Source of the DNA: Aliishimia sp039978895
GTDB lineage: Bacteria > Pseudomonadota > Alphaproteobacteria > Rhodobacterales > Rhodobacteraceae
Assembly (NCBI GenBank): GCA_039978895.1
Contig: JBDWAL010000029.1
Location: 124,001 to 188,000 of the forward strand
DNA: 64,000 nt
Direction of reading: 5' to 3'
Each line of letters begins with the position of its first letter. Within the stretch, counting starts at the first letter, position 1. The position numbers and the translations under genes are program-made. The notes under the pieces are model-generated. The model was given only the letters and a program-made list of their open reading frames with translations, was not told the DNA's origin and made no database searches. Shown piece by piece: positions 26,694 through 35,913 of the stretch.

Positions 26694-28004
26694 ATGACAG
26701 ACCTGACCCCCCGCGAGATCGTCTCGGAATTGGATCGCTTTATCATCGGGCAAAACGACGCCAAACGTGCTGTCGCTGTGGCCTTACGCAATCGCTGGCG
26801 GCGCAAGCAGCTCGCTGATGATCTGCGCGACGAAGTCTACCCAAAGAATATCCTGATGATTGGACCAACCGGCGTTGGCAAAACAGAAATCAGTCGACGC
26901 CTTGCCAAACTGGCACATGCGCCATTCATCAAGGTCGAAGCCACAAAGTTCACCGAAGTCGGCTATGTTGGGCGCGATGTCGAACAGATCATCCGCGATT
27001 TGGTCGATTCTGCCATTTCTATGACCCGTGACTTGATGCGCCAAGACGTGACTGCAAAAGCTCGTTCCGCTGCAGAAGAACGTGTGATCGAAGCCATCGC
27101 TGGGGCAGACGCCCGCGAAGGCACCCGCGAGATGTTTCGTAAGAAGCTAAAAACTGGTGAATTAGACGATACGATGATCGACCTTGAATTGGCCGACACA
27201 TCGAGCCCGTTTCCAACCATGGAAATTCCCGGACAGCCTGGCGCAGGTATGGGCGGGATGATGAATTTGGGCGATATGTTCGGGAAGGCCTTCCAAGGTC
27301 GCACAGTGAAGCGACGTTTGACTGTTGCTGATAGTTACGATGTGTTGATCGGCGAAGAAGCGGACAAGCTTTTGGACGACGAGCAAGTCACGCGTTCTGC
27401 GCTGGAAGCCGTCGAACAAAGTGGGATCGTGTTTCTGGATGAGATCGACAAGGTCGCAACACGAAGCGATGCACGCGGCGGAGATGTCAGTCGCGAAGGT
27501 GTTCAGCGCGATTTGCTCCCATTAATCGAAGGAACGACAGTCAGCACGAAACATGGTCCTGTGAAAACTGACCACATCTTGTTCATTGCCTCCGGCGCGT
27601 TTCATATCGCAAAGCCGTCGGACTTGTTGCCTGAGCTTCAAGGACGGCTGCCAATTCGCGTTGAATTGAGGGCTTTGAACGAGGAAGATTTCGTACGCAT
27701 CCTGACAGAAACTGACAATTCCTTGACCAAACAGTACACTGCTTTGATGGGAACCGAGGACGTCACGGTGACATTCACTGAGGACGGTATTGCGGCTTTG
27801 GCAAGGATCGCCGCCGAAGTGAATCAAAGCGTGGAAAATATCGGGGCGCGGCGGCTTTACACGGTGATAGAACGGGTTTTTGAAGATCTATCTTTCGCCG
27901 CCCCAGATCGCGGGGGGGACGCCGTTACAGTAGATTCTGCTTTTGTAGAGAGACATTTGGGCGAGTTGACCAAGTCCGCAGACATAAGCCGCTACGTTCT
28001 GTAA
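26694..28004 (+). CDS. hslU: ATP-dependent protease ATPase subunit HslU
   Basis: HslU is the AAA+ unfoldase that feeds HslV. The opening LTPREIVSELDRFIIGQ, Walker A GPTGVGKTEI, Walker B IVFLDEIDKVA, a sensor region in ENIGARRLYTVIERV, and the C-terminal LSRYVL-like end (DISRYVL), which docks into HslV, are all present. The start chosen is ATG 26694, 34 bp past the hslV stop; the longer frame from 26640 would overlap hslV with no family match. 436 residues is the usual size. Confidence 0.96.
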   Translation: MTDLTPREIVSELDRFIIGQNDAKRAVAVALRNRWRRKQLADDLRDEVYPKNILMIGPTGVGKTEISRRLAKLAHAPFIKVEATKFTEVGYVGRDVEQIIRDLVDSAISMTRDLMRQDVTAKARSAAEERVIEAIAGADAREGTREMFRKKLKTGELDDTMIDLELADTSSPFPTMEIPGQPGAGMGGMMNLGDMFGKAFQGRTVKRRLTVADSYDVLIGEEADKLLDDEQVTRSALEAVEQSGIVFLDEIDKVATRSDARGGDVSREGVQRDLLPLIEGTTVSTKHGPVKTDHILFIASGAFHIAKPSDLLPELQGRLPIRVELRALNEEDFVRILTETDNSLTKQYTALMGTEDVTVTFTEDGIAALARIAAEVNQSVENIGARRLYTVIERVFEDLSFAAPDRGGDAVTVDSAFVERHLGELTKSADISRYVL

Positions 28005-28062
28005 TATAAGATCAGTAGATAAGGCGCTTGTGTTGGCGCATGACAGTTTAAGGCGATGCTTA

Positions 28063-29154
28063 ATGCGGATCTTGTTTGTCTTTTGTCTTTCGATACTCGC
28101 TGCTTGTGCAGACAGGATTGATGCGCCAATTCTACCTGAAGCCACCCAAATCGGCACACCAATATCGATTTATGTTGGAACAACACGTCTGAAAGAAAAT
28201 GGGGTTTACGGGATAGGGCGGTCTCCACAGTTGACGTTCATGAATTTGACCGTCAGCTTGCCGCCAAATCGGGAGGCCGGCAGCATTTCTTATGGACGCG
28301 CCAAGCCAAAGCCAGAAAAGGACTTCGTTCTGGCAAGTATGGAAGAATTCCCGTCATCAAAAACGTTCACTGGCAACTTGCGGCGCGACTTACGAAAGAC
28401 GTCATCCAACGGCGGGCATGAAGTAACGGTCTATGTTCATGGCTTCAACAACAGCTTCGCCGAAGCCGCCTTTCGAATGGCACAATTGTCCCATGACTTA
28501 GAACTTGAAGGCCCTGTTGTCAGCTATGCTTGGCCAAGCCGCGGAAATGCCTTGGGATACGAATATGATGCGGACAGCGCATTGTTTGCCAGAGACGGCT
28601 TGGTGCAGCTTTTGCATGCGATCAATCGCGCTGGCAACAATCGCATTGTTTTGGTTGGCCATTCCATGGGCGGGCGTTTGGTCATGGAAACACTGCGAGA
28701 ACTGGAATTAACAAGGCCGGGATGGGCCGCAAAATCCATGGCAGGTGTCTTGCTGATTTCCCCTGACGTTAACGTTGACGTGTTCCGTTCCCAAACGGCG
28801 AAATTCACCGAATGGCCACAACCCTTCGTAATTTTTTCTTCCCGCAAGGATCGCTTCCTGCGTATTGCAGCCGCCCTTCGTGGCGAACCCAAAAGGTTGG
28901 GGAATCTAGACGACGTCACCGAGATTTCTGACTTGCCGATTGCCTTTATCGATGTGACCGCCTTTGACGATGGCGATATCGCACACCATTTTGTGGCGGG
29001 ATCATCAGGAAGCTTTTTACAACTGATCAAGTCATCTCAAGACTTGGATGACGCGTTTTTACAGGGCCAGACTTCCGCCAGTATTTCTGTGCTTGGCAGC
29101 GGCCATCACATCGGCAGATCCGTGACGTTACGACCGCAAGCGGAAGCCCGGTGA
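28063..29154 (+). CDS. DUF900 alpha/beta-hydrolase lipoprotein
   Basis: The 363-residue protein begins with a short signal peptide ending in the lipobox LAAC, so it is probably lipid-anchored in the envelope. It has an alpha/beta-hydrolase fold of the DUF900 type: VYVHGFNNSF contains the oxyanion region, VLVGHSMGGRL the nucleophile serine, and a late acidic and His stretch (DIAHHFV) may complete the triad. The substrate is unknown. ATG 28063 is chosen because it places the lipobox correctly; ATG 28030 is an alternative. It overlaps the MFS gene by four bases. Confidence 0.8.
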   Translation: MRILFVFCLSILAACADRIDAPILPEATQIGTPISIYVGTTRLKENGVYGIGRSPQLTFMNLTVSLPPNREAGSISYGRAKPKPEKDFVLASMEEFPSSKTFTGNLRRDLRKTSSNGGHEVTVYVHGFNNSFAEAAFRMAQLSHDLELEGPVVSYAWPSRGNALGYEYDADSALFARDGLVQLLHAINRAGNNRIVLVGHSMGGRLVMETLRELELTRPGWAAKSMAGVLLISPDVNVDVFRSQTAKFTEWPQPFVIFSSRKDRFLRIAAALRGEPKRLGNLDDVTEISDLPIAFIDVTAFDDGDIAHHFVAGSSGSFLQLIKSSQDLDDAFLQGQTSASISVLGSGHHIGRSVTLRPQAEAR

Positions 29155-30386
29155 CAACAAAGGAATTTCTTAAGCAGAATGCAAAATGGCTTAGTGCAGG
29201 TGCGTTACTGACGTTCTTGTCGTCCTTTGGGCAGACATTCTTCATCTCGTTGTTTTCTGAACCAATTCGCCATGATTTCAACCTGACTCACGGGGAATGG
29301 AGCAGTATTTACTCAATCGGAACTGCAGCATCCGCCGTTGTAATGGTTTGGGCGGGTGGTTTAACTGATCGCTTCAGAACACGCGGATTGGGCGTCCTTG
29401 TGCTAGCAGGGTTGGCTTCCGCTTGCGCATTCATGGCCCTTAATCCAACGCCTTTGCTTCTTATCGTTGCGATTTTCCTACTCCGTTTCTTTGGGCAAGG
29501 CATGGCCAGTCACACGGCGGTTGTTGCCATGTCGCGTTGGTTTGTGGCGACCCGGGGCAGGGCATTGGCAATTTGCGCCCTTGGTTTCACCATAGGAGAG
29601 GCAATCTTTCCAATCTTGGTCGTCGCTTTGATGGCCCTGATGGATTGGCGAATTCTTTGGGGGGTTGCTGCATTGATCACCCTTGCGGGTCTCCCGTATC
29701 TTTTGTGGTCGTTGAAAACCGAACGTAGTCCACAACAAGTCGCAGATGATAACCAAAGCGAGGGCATGAAAAAACGGCATTGGACGCGAAAAGATGTGCT
29801 GTCACACCCGTTGTTTTGGTTGATGATACCTGCGCTTCTTGGTCCAGCGGCGTTTAACACCACGTTCTTTTTCCACCATGCCCACTTTGCTGAGATCAAA
29901 GGTATGACGCAGCTAAAACTTGTCACGTTTTTTCCAATATACACCGTCGTCGCCGTCGCGATGATGGTCGCATCTGGATGGCTTGTGGACCGCTATGGCA
30001 GCGCGAAGACGATGCCATTTTACCAAATGCCTATGCTCGGGGCATTCGTATGTTTTGCTTTTGCGACAGGCCCAACATTGATCATAGTCGGGCTGGTCTT
30101 CTTGGCGATGTCAGCGGGGGCGAATTCCACACTGCCAAATGTGTTTTGGGCGGAATTCTACGGCACCCGACACATTGGATCGATCAAAGCAATGGCAGCG
30201 GCCGTGATGGTTTTGGGATCAGCAGTTGGCCCTTTGATCACGGGTCGCTTGATCGACCGTGGGCTTGCTTTGGACACCCAATATATTGCAATTGCAGGTT
30301 TTTTTGGCCTGTCCACGATTTGTATGGCTTTTGGAATTTCGACGTACAAATCTTCGGTTTCTAGCTACTTAGTTCTACGTAAATAG
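29151..30386 (+). CDS. Major facilitator superfamily transporter
   Basis: The 411-residue protein has about twelve hydrophobic helices and the loop-2 motif GGLTDRFRTRG (G-x-x-x-D-R/K) typical of the MFS, plus a second copy GWLVDRYGS between helices 8 and 9. It resembles the oxalate/formate and monocarboxylate antiporter type, but the substrate is not determined. Translation starts with GTG 29151, overlapping the esterase stop (GTGA), so it is probably coupled to that gene. Its end overlaps the convergent smr gene by 22 bp. Confidence 0.87.
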   Translation: MTTKEFLKQNAKWLSAGALLTFLSSFGQTFFISLFSEPIRHDFNLTHGEWSSIYSIGTAASAVVMVWAGGLTDRFRTRGLGVLVLAGLASACAFMALNPTPLLLIVAIFLLRFFGQGMASHTAVVAMSRWFVATRGRALAICALGFTIGEAIFPILVVALMALMDWRILWGVAALITLAGLPYLLWSLKTERSPQQVADDNQSEGMKKRHWTRKDVLSHPLFWLMIPALLGPAAFNTTFFFHHAHFAEIKGMTQLKLVTFFPIYTVVAVAMMVASGWLVDRYGSAKTMPFYQMPMLGAFVCFAFATGPTLIIVGLVFLAMSAGANSTLPNVFWAEFYGTRHIGSIKAMAAAVMVLGSAVGPLITGRLIDRGLALDTQYIAIAGFFGLSTICMAFGISTYKSSVSSYLVLRK

Positions 30387-30949
30387 ACATAATACGCGCC
30401 ACCACCACCATGGCTGATATGTGCCTCAGTGATCTGAAGCACCGCAGAAGACAAGGGCGGCAAACGCAACCATTCGGGCACCTGATGGCGTAGAACCCCG
30501 TTGCGCACAGGGATGGGACCGCCGTGATCTCGGTTCTTACCCTTGCCAGTAATGATCAAAAGTAGCCGCTTTCCAGAGCTATGCGACGACAATATGAAAC
30601 GGGTCAGGGCTGAATGAGCGCGGTCTAGTGTCATACCGTGCAAATCAATGCGCCCTTCTGGGCGCAACTTGCCACGTTGCATTTGTTTGAAAGATTTTCG
30701 GTCCATTTGGACCGGCTGCGCAGCCATTCGAACCTTAACATCGGGCGCAAAATCATGCGCTCTTTGGGACATTTTGCCAGTTAGGCGGAACACCTGTTCA
30801 GTAACCCTCCGCCTTGGTTCAACCGACATCATAGGTAGTTTTGGAGGGGGAACAGGTTTGGGCGCAAGGGCCTTTGGCAACGGTTGTGTTTGTCCCGCGA
30901 CCTTCGCCCATAGCTCTAGTTCATCCTGTCGTGGTTTACGGCCGCTCAT
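30365..30949 (-). CDS. Smr (MutS2-type) domain protein
   Basis: The 194-residue protein has a basic, proline-rich N-terminal half and a C-terminal Smr domain. RIDLHGMTLDRAHSAL and LLLIITGKGKNRDHGG carry the DLHG and TGKG motifs, which give nicking-endonuclease or nucleic-acid-binding activity in other Smr proteins. It overlaps the 3' end of mltA by four bases in the same operon, a linkage I know from other alphaproteobacteria. Its role may be in DNA or RNA quality control; the target is unknown. Confidence 0.88.
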   Translation of the reverse strand: MSGRKPRQDELELWAKVAGQTQPLPKALAPKPVPPPKLPMMSVEPRRRVTEQVFRLTGKMSQRAHDFAPDVKVRMAAQPVQMDRKSFKQMQRGKLRPEGRIDLHGMTLDRAHSALTRFILSSHSSGKRLLLIITGKGKNRDHGGPIPVRNGVLRHQVPEWLRLPPLSSAVLQITEAHISHGGGGAYYVYLRRTK

Positions 30950-32004
30950 ATCGCGCTTTCTGGCAAAAGTGCATAAGCGCGCTGGATCGGTAACAGAACC
31001 AACATTCGACCGGGGTCCTTGAGTTGTCCAGCCGCGCGACCGGCTTCATCACCTGTCCCGAAAAAGATATCCGCACGTTGTGCCCCTTTGATCGCGGACC
31101 CTGTGTCCTGTGCGACCATTAAGCGACGCAGCGGGTTTGCGCCATCTTTCTCGATCCAAACGGGGGCGCCTAAGGGCGTGTATCTGCGATCGACGGCGAT
31201 GGAACGCATGGTGGTAATCGAGCGATTCATCGCACCAAGCGGACCTTTGTCAGCAGGTACACGATTCACTTCGCGGAAGAACACGTAAGATGGATTGTGA
31301 TATAGGAGTTCTTTGCCTGCAGCCGGGTTTCGACGAACCCAATTTTTAATCGTTTCTGCGCTGGCTTGATGGGATTGCAGCGTTCCGCGGCGGATTAATT
31401 CCTTGCCGATAGACCGGTATGTGTGGCCGTTGTTGCCACCATAGCCAACCCGCAATACGCCACCTTCATTCAAGCGAACGCGTCCAGAGCCTTGAATTTG
31501 CAAGAAAAATAACTCAACTGGGTCGTCGACCCAAGCTATTTCCATTCCGCGACCCGAAAGAATCCCGCCTTCCAGAATCTCACGTCTGGTCAACCAAGGC
31601 TTGTTTGCTGCCGAAGATGGATAGCTGTAAATTGGATAACGGAACCGGGACGAACGGTAGCGTGAGCCATCAAGTTCTGGTTCAAAGTAACCGGTAAAAA
31701 CCATCGGTGCGCCATCTTGAATCAGAACGGGGCGGAAAAACAGCTCAAAAAACTGTCTCGCGTTTGTTTGGTCCTTCGAAGCGGCACATAATGATTGCCA
31801 GTCTGGTTCTTTGCGATCTTTACATGTGCTTTTAAACACTTCGAAGGCCGCTTGATGATCGTCAGTCTTCCAGCCTTCAAGGTCACTGAAGGCAAGAATT
31901 TCATGTGTCACATCAGGAGATTGGGCTGAGACCATTCCTAGCCCCAACCCCAATACCGCAGCAATCCAGCCACAAATTAAGCGTCTGTAGATACAAGAAG
32001 CCAA
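30946..32004 (-). CDS. mltA: Membrane-bound lytic murein transglycosylase A
   Basis: MltA cuts the MurNAc-GlcNAc bond of peptidoglycan with formation of a 1,6-anhydro end. The 352-residue protein has an N-terminal hydrophobic segment ending in VSAQS, probably a cleaved signal peptide, the MltA insert domain, and a 3D barrel with AQDTGSAIKGAQRADIFFGTG containing the catalytic Asp. The only start that keeps the signal peptide is TTG 32004, which overlaps the Tim44-like gene by 28 bp. There is no clear ribosome-binding site, so translation may rely on coupling. Confidence 0.9.
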   Translation of the reverse strand: MASCIYRRLICGWIAAVLGLGLGMVSAQSPDVTHEILAFSDLEGWKTDDHQAAFEVFKSTCKDRKEPDWQSLCAASKDQTNARQFFELFFRPVLIQDGAPMVFTGYFEPELDGSRYRSSRFRYPIYSYPSSAANKPWLTRREILEGGILSGRGMEIAWVDDPVELFFLQIQGSGRVRLNEGGVLRVGYGGNNGHTYRSIGKELIRRGTLQSHQASAETIKNWVRRNPAAGKELLYHNPSYVFFREVNRVPADKGPLGAMNRSITTMRSIAVDRRYTPLGAPVWIEKDGANPLRRLMVAQDTGSAIKGAQRADIFFGTGDEAGRAAGQLKDPGRMLVLLPIQRAYALLPESAI

Positions 32005-32639
32005 TTTGGATCATCACTGCCCATTTTGCGCGCAAAGGCCCAAGTGTCTTTTTGGCGCTTCACAGATGTTGTGCTGCCTTCGATAATTTCGCCGGAGTTA
32101 TCACGCACAGCTGAGGTCAACTCACCAATAAATCGAATGGAGATTTCGGCTTCACGAGTGTCTTCATCAAAACTCGCACCGATGACCTTAACTTCACGAA
32201 CGCCAGCAAATTCGGCTTCGATTGTGAGACCTTTGGCTTCACGATCTTCAACGACCTCAGCAAAGGTTTCATAGATGTCGTCATTCAGGAAAGGCTGGAT
32301 GTCGGCCAATTCGCCGCGTTCAAAGCCCATCACAATCATTTCGTAAGCACCGCGCGCGCCGCCAACAAATTCACTAACAGAAAAGTTTCCTTCGATTTCT
32401 TTCATCGATTGCAAAGCTTGCGCAGACGCAGACCCTTCCTCGACGTGATCGGTGATGTCGCGATCAGGACCACCTTCAATAACTTCAAATTCCTGTCGGC
32501 GTGTTTGCTCAACAGGGGCTTGCTTGCTTTCAGATTGTTCGAAACCTTCGCGGGTTCCCAAAACATTTTTCAGGCGCAAAATCAAAAACACGGCAATTCC
32601 TGCCAAAACAAGCAGCTGCAACAAAGGCGAATTCTGCAT
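31977..32639 (-). CDS. Tim44-like domain protein (TimA)
   Basis: The 220-residue protein has one N-terminal membrane helix (about residues 5-22), a charged linker, and a C-terminal Tim44/MBA1-type domain (AYEMIVMGFERGELADIQPF, then SIRFIGELTSAV). In mitochondria Tim44 brings the chaperone to the import pore; the bacterial relative TimA is a membrane-associated protein of uncertain role. It is first in a leftward operon with mltA and smr, and divergent from fxsA. Nearby secB makes an export theme likely but unproven. Confidence 0.85.
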   Translation of the reverse strand: MQNSPLLQLLVLAGIAVFLILRLKNVLGTREGFEQSESKQAPVEQTRRQEFEVIEGGPDRDITDHVEEGSASAQALQSMKEIEGNFSVSEFVGGARGAYEMIVMGFERGELADIQPFLNDDIYETFAEVVEDREAKGLTIEAEFAGVREVKVIGASFDEDTREAEISIRFIGELTSAVRDNSGEIIEGSTTSVKRQKDTWAFARKMGSDDPNWLLVSTDA

Positions 32640-32744
32640 AAAGACCTCGTATCAGGCGTAAGTGGTAAGATGGGTTCTAGCACCCTATGTAGGTGTGCAA
32701 GGCGGCCAAGTCCACTGGCAGCCAAGACTATGGAGCATTGTCTG

Positions 32745-33248
32745 ATGTGGCTATTGATCGCGTTTATCGGCGTACCCTTGATTGAGATCACTTTGTTTAT
32801 CCAAGTTGGCGGGGCGATCGGCCTCTGGTCAACATTGGGAATCGTCGTGCTGACGGCAATTTTGGGGACATATCTTGTGCGTCAGCAAGGAATGATGGCT
32901 ATATCTCAGCTTCGAGGTCAGCTTTCTAACTTGCAGGATCCGACTGAAGCTTTGGCAAACGGGGCCATGATTTTGTTTTCCGGTGCGCTTCTACTCACAC
33001 CGGGTTTTTTTACAGACGCGGTTGGTTTTGCGCTTTTAGTGCCCGGCATTCGCAAATCTATGTTTGAGGCGGTTCGAAAGCGGATCAAGTTTCAGAACTT
33101 TTCTCATGGTGCTCAGGCCTCCACGCGTCGCGACGACGGCATAATTGATGGTGAATTTGAGGATTTGGGCACGCAATCACATCCGAAAGCGGAACCAAGG
33201 CGCACCACAGGTCCTTCGGGATGGACGAATCCAAATCAGAAGGATTGA
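32745..33248 (+). CDS. fxsA: FxsA family membrane protein
   Basis: The 167-residue protein has three hydrophobic segments (about residues 1-20, 25-43 and 72-98) and the early PLIEITLFIQVGG motif of FxsA, a cytoplasmic membrane protein known in Escherichia coli for easing exclusion of phage T7 by the F plasmid. The C-terminal third is charged and soluble. ATG 32745 has GGAG 9 bases upstream and starts exactly at the first helix; the longer frame from 32409 runs antisense through the Tim44-like gene and is rejected. secB follows after 55 bp. Confidence 0.88.
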   Translation: MWLLIAFIGVPLIEITLFIQVGGAIGLWSTLGIVVLTAILGTYLVRQQGMMAISQLRGQLSNLQDPTEALANGAMILFSGALLLTPGFFTDAVGFALLVPGIRKSMFEAVRKRIKFQNFSHGAQASTRRDDGIIDGEFEDLGTQSHPKAEPRRTTGPSGWTNPNQKD

Positions 33249-33303
33249 GCGTCCTAGCTGGACCTGATAATGGGGATTCAACAATTTTTTAGGGAGTTTC
33301 TAA

Positions 33304-33807
33304 ATGGCAGATGAACAAGCCACTGCGGCCGAACAACAATCACAGGTACAAATGCGTGTGTTAGGGCAATTTGTCCGCGACATGTCTTTTGAAAACATCA
33401 TGGCGCAAAAAGGCGCAGGTGCTGATGTTCAGCCTGATGTTCAAGTACAAGTGAACCTCGACGCGAAAAAGCGCTCGGCGGAAAATCAGTATGAAAGCTC
33501 AATCAAGCTTAATGTGACGTCCAAAGCCAAAGGCGGCGACGAAGTATTGTTCGTGCTTGAAATCGACTATGTCGGTATCTTCAACATTGAACACGTTCCA
33601 GAAGATCAACTGCACCCATTCTTGCTGATCGAATGCCCACGCATGATCTTCCCATTCCTGCGCCGTGTTGTCAGCGACATCACACGTGACGGTGGCTTCC
33701 CGCCGCTCAACCTTGAAAACATCGACTTCCTGAGCATGTACCGCGCCGAAATCGCGCGTCGTCAGGAACAGCAAGGAACAGAGGCTGCGCCAAAAGCGGA
33801 TGCCTAA
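33304..33807 (+). CDS. secB: Protein-export chaperone SecB
   Basis: SecB is a tetrameric cytoplasmic chaperone that keeps preproteins unfolded and hands them to SecA. The 167-residue protein shows VLGQFVRDMSFEN near the start and the conserved HPFLLIECPRMIFPFLRRVVSD-type region; the last strand includes PPLNLENIDF. An AGGGAG site precedes the ATG. It converges on dnaQ with 3 bp between stops. It is close to the Tim44-like and FxsA-like genes, as in other alphaproteobacteria. Confidence 0.96.
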   Translation: MADEQATAAEQQSQVQMRVLGQFVRDMSFENIMAQKGAGADVQPDVQVQVNLDAKKRSAENQYESSIKLNVTSKAKGGDEVLFVLEIDYVGIFNIEHVPEDQLHPFLLIECPRMIFPFLRRVVSDITRDGGFPPLNLENIDFLSMYRAEIARRQEQQGTEAAPKADA

Positions 33808-33810
33808 TAC

Positions 33811-34500
33811 CTAATTCTTAGACGACCAAAGCGCGCCGTCCCCCAGCTTTTCAACAAAGGCTGAATGGGCGGCGCGCTCTTCTTTAGTGATACGGGATTT
33901 CAGCTCAGTCGGGCGCGGTGGTATAGTCCATGCTTCAGAAGGGCTGTTCGATTTTGTCTTCGTCTGTGTGCTCAACCCGAAATCTGGTTGGCGGCCGCCA
34001 ATCAACTCAAGATACACTTCCGCCAAGATTTCGCTGTCTAGCAAAGCGCCGTGCAAGGTTCGCGAACTGTTGTCGATATTAAAGCGGCGGCACAAAGCAT
34101 CCAAAGACGCAGGGGAGCCAGGAAATTTCTTGCGCGCAATGAGCAATGTATCAAGCGCTTGATCGAACGGAAGAAGCGGCAGGTTCATCCAGCCAAGTTC
34201 GGCGTTCAAGAACTTCATATCGAAAGCGGCATTGTGAATTACCATTGTGGCATCGCCGACGAAATCCAAGAACGCTTGACCAATTTCAGCAAACTTTGGC
34301 TTATCGGCTAAAAATTCGTCACCAAGTCCATGAACTTGAAACGCCTCTTGCGGCATGCTGCGTTCGGGATTGATATATTGGTGGTATGTGCGGCCCGTTG
34401 GGACGTGACCATCCAACTCAACTGCTCCGATCTCAACAATCCGATCACCACTTTGTGGATCAAACCCCGTCGTTTCTGTATCAAGAACGATTTCACGCAT
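33811..34500 (-). CDS. dnaQ: DNA polymerase III subunit epsilon
   Basis: DnaQ is the 3'-5' proofreading exonuclease of the replicative polymerase. The DEDDh motifs are present: Exo I VLDTETTGFD, Exo II HNAAFDMKF, and Exo III with HGALLDSEILAEVYLELIGG, containing the catalytic His and Asp. The C-terminal tail (about residues 180-229) should bind the alpha subunit. 229 residues is usual. It is last in the leftward maf-aroE-coaE-dnaQ cluster, overlapping coaE by 8 bp, and close to the putative origin. Confidence 0.95.
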   Translation of the reverse strand: MREIVLDTETTGFDPQSGDRIVEIGAVELDGHVPTGRTYHQYINPERSMPQEAFQVHGLGDEFLADKPKFAEIGQAFLDFVGDATMVIHNAAFDMKFLNAELGWMNLPLLPFDQALDTLLIARKKFPGSPASLDALCRRFNIDNSSRTLHGALLDSEILAEVYLELIGGRQPDFGLSTQTKTKSNSPSEAWTIPPRPTELKSRITKEERAAHSAFVEKLGDGALWSSKN

Positions 34501-35083
34501 CTGAAAGGCCTTCCCGGATAGTTTTGACTATAGCTTTAACCTGAGCGCGGGCGTGCTCTAGGGTATCTGTTTGGATCACAAAATCCGCTTTGGTACGTTT
34601 TGTATCCGCAGGCATCTGCTTGGACCGTATCATCTCAAACTGGTCTTCGGTCATCGTTCCGCGATCCAAGACACGTTGCTTTTGAGTGTCCGTATCAATG
34701 TAGACACAAGCGACCGCATCTACTTTTTTCTCGCCGCCTGTTTCGAAAAGCAACGGAATGTCGAGGACAACGATGTCAGTGATCGCAGCATGCATGAATG
34801 ATTGTCTATCGATCGCTACCAAAGGGTGCACAATCGCCTCGATTTCTTTCAGAACGGAGTGATCTTTGGCGATCATTTCCTTCAAACGAAGGCGGGAAAT
34901 TTCGCCATCTTCAACTGCGTCTGGCAATCTGTCTTCGAAGACTGAAACCGCGGCGCCGTCCTTTGAATACAGCCTGTGAACCGCTGCATCCGCATCCCAG
35001 ACAGCACATCCAAGGTCTGCAAACATCGCGGCTGTTGTGGATTTACCCATCCCAATAGAGCCAGTTAGCCCAAGCTTAAACAT
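34493..35083 (-). CDS. coaE: Dephospho-CoA kinase
   Basis: CoaE makes the final step of coenzyme A synthesis, phosphorylating the 3'-hydroxyl of dephospho-CoA. The Walker A GLTGSIGMGKSTTAAMF and the DIPLLFETGGEKKVD segment are diagnostic. ATG 35083 shares a base with the aroE stop (TGATG); a TTG one codon earlier is possible. The length of 196 residues is normal. It is part of the origin-proximal leftward operon. Confidence 0.95.
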   Translation of the reverse strand: MFKLGLTGSIGMGKSTTAAMFADLGCAVWDADAAVHRLYSKDGAAVSVFEDRLPDAVEDGEISRLRLKEMIAKDHSVLKEIEAIVHPLVAIDRQSFMHAAITDIVVLDIPLLFETGGEKKVDAVACVYIDTDTQKQRVLDRGTMTEDQFEMIRSKQMPADTKRTKADFVIQTDTLEHARAQVKAIVKTIREGLSDA

Positions 35084-35913
35084 CAACGCAAAGCCGCCGC
35101 GCGGGTGGCGCTATCTACAACAGGACGATGGCCAAACCAACGCTCAAAGCCGGGAATAGCTTGGTGAAGCAACATGCCCAAACCATCCACGACAGTGCAT
35201 CCAGCTGCTTCAGCTTCAATCAAAAGCCGGGTTTTCAACGGTGTGTAGACCAAGTCAGTCACCAACATACCTTTGCGCAAACCATCCAAAGGAACACGTA
35301 GTTCTGCTTTTCCAATCATGCCAAGCGCTGTTGTGTTCACCACAAGAGATGCCATGTCGATCATGTTTCCGACCTTAACCCAGTCATAAACCGTGACGCG
35401 ATGACCGAAATCACTAGCTAGCTTTTCAGCACGTACTCGCGTGCGGTTTGCAATCATCACCTCTGGCACGCCTGCGTCCAGCAATGACGCGACAACTGCA
35501 CGTGCGGCACCACCTGCACCCAACACAGCAGCGGGCCCTTCCTTGGGATTCCAGTCTGGCGCACCAGTTTTTAAATTCTCAATAAACCCGTAACCATCTG
35601 TGTTATCAGCGTGGATCTTGCCATCTTTACGAAAGATCAATGTGTTTGCGGCACCAATAACGGTCGCACGGTCCGTCACAAGATCGGCTATCCCGATGAT
35701 GGATTCCTTATGCGGAATGGTGATATTCACCCCGACGAATCCCATCATGGGCAGTTTTCGAATCACATCTGCTAAATCTTGGGCAGCAACATCCATAGGT
35801 ATGTAATGTCCGGGCAAGCCCATCGTTTTTAACCAATGGCCGTGCACTTGCGGGGATTTAGAATGTGCAATTGGTGAGCCAATGACGCCGGCCAGCGGGA
35901 TTTTATCGATCAT
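35083..35913 (-). CDS. aroE: Shikimate dehydrogenase
   Basis: AroE reduces 3-dehydroshikimate with NADPH in aromatic amino acid synthesis. It has the N-terminal substrate motif GSPIAHSKSPQVHG, the catalytic-lysine segment NITIPHKE, the NADP-binding GAGGAARAVVASLL, and NRTRVRAEKLA. ATG 35913 shares a base with the maf stop; GTG 35916 is an alternative one codon earlier. It sits between maf and coaE with overlapping ends. Confidence 0.96.
   Translation of the reverse strand: MIDKIPLAGVIGSPIAHSKSPQVHGHWLKTMGLPGHYIPMDVAAQDLADVIRKLPMMGFVGVNITIPHKESIIGIADLVTDRATVIGAANTLIFRKDGKIHADNTDGYGFIENLKTGAPDWNPKEGPAAVLGAGGAARAVVASLLDAGVPEVMIANRTRVRAEKLASDFGHRVTVYDWVKVGNMIDMASLVVNTTALGMIGKAELRVPLDGLRKGMLVTDLVYTPLKTRLLIEAEAAGCTVVDGLGMLLHQAIPGFERWFGHRPVVDSATRAAALR

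Noticed and set aside
28050..28068. A possible second CtrA site before the esterase-like lipoprotein
   Set aside because: The two TTAA halves are eight bases apart instead of seven, and the second overlaps the likely start region.
32409..32744. A longer N-terminus for the FxsA protein
   Set aside because: The added part is antisense to the Tim44-like gene and shows no family similarity; the internal ATG 32745 has a proper ribosome-binding site and begins at the first membrane helix.
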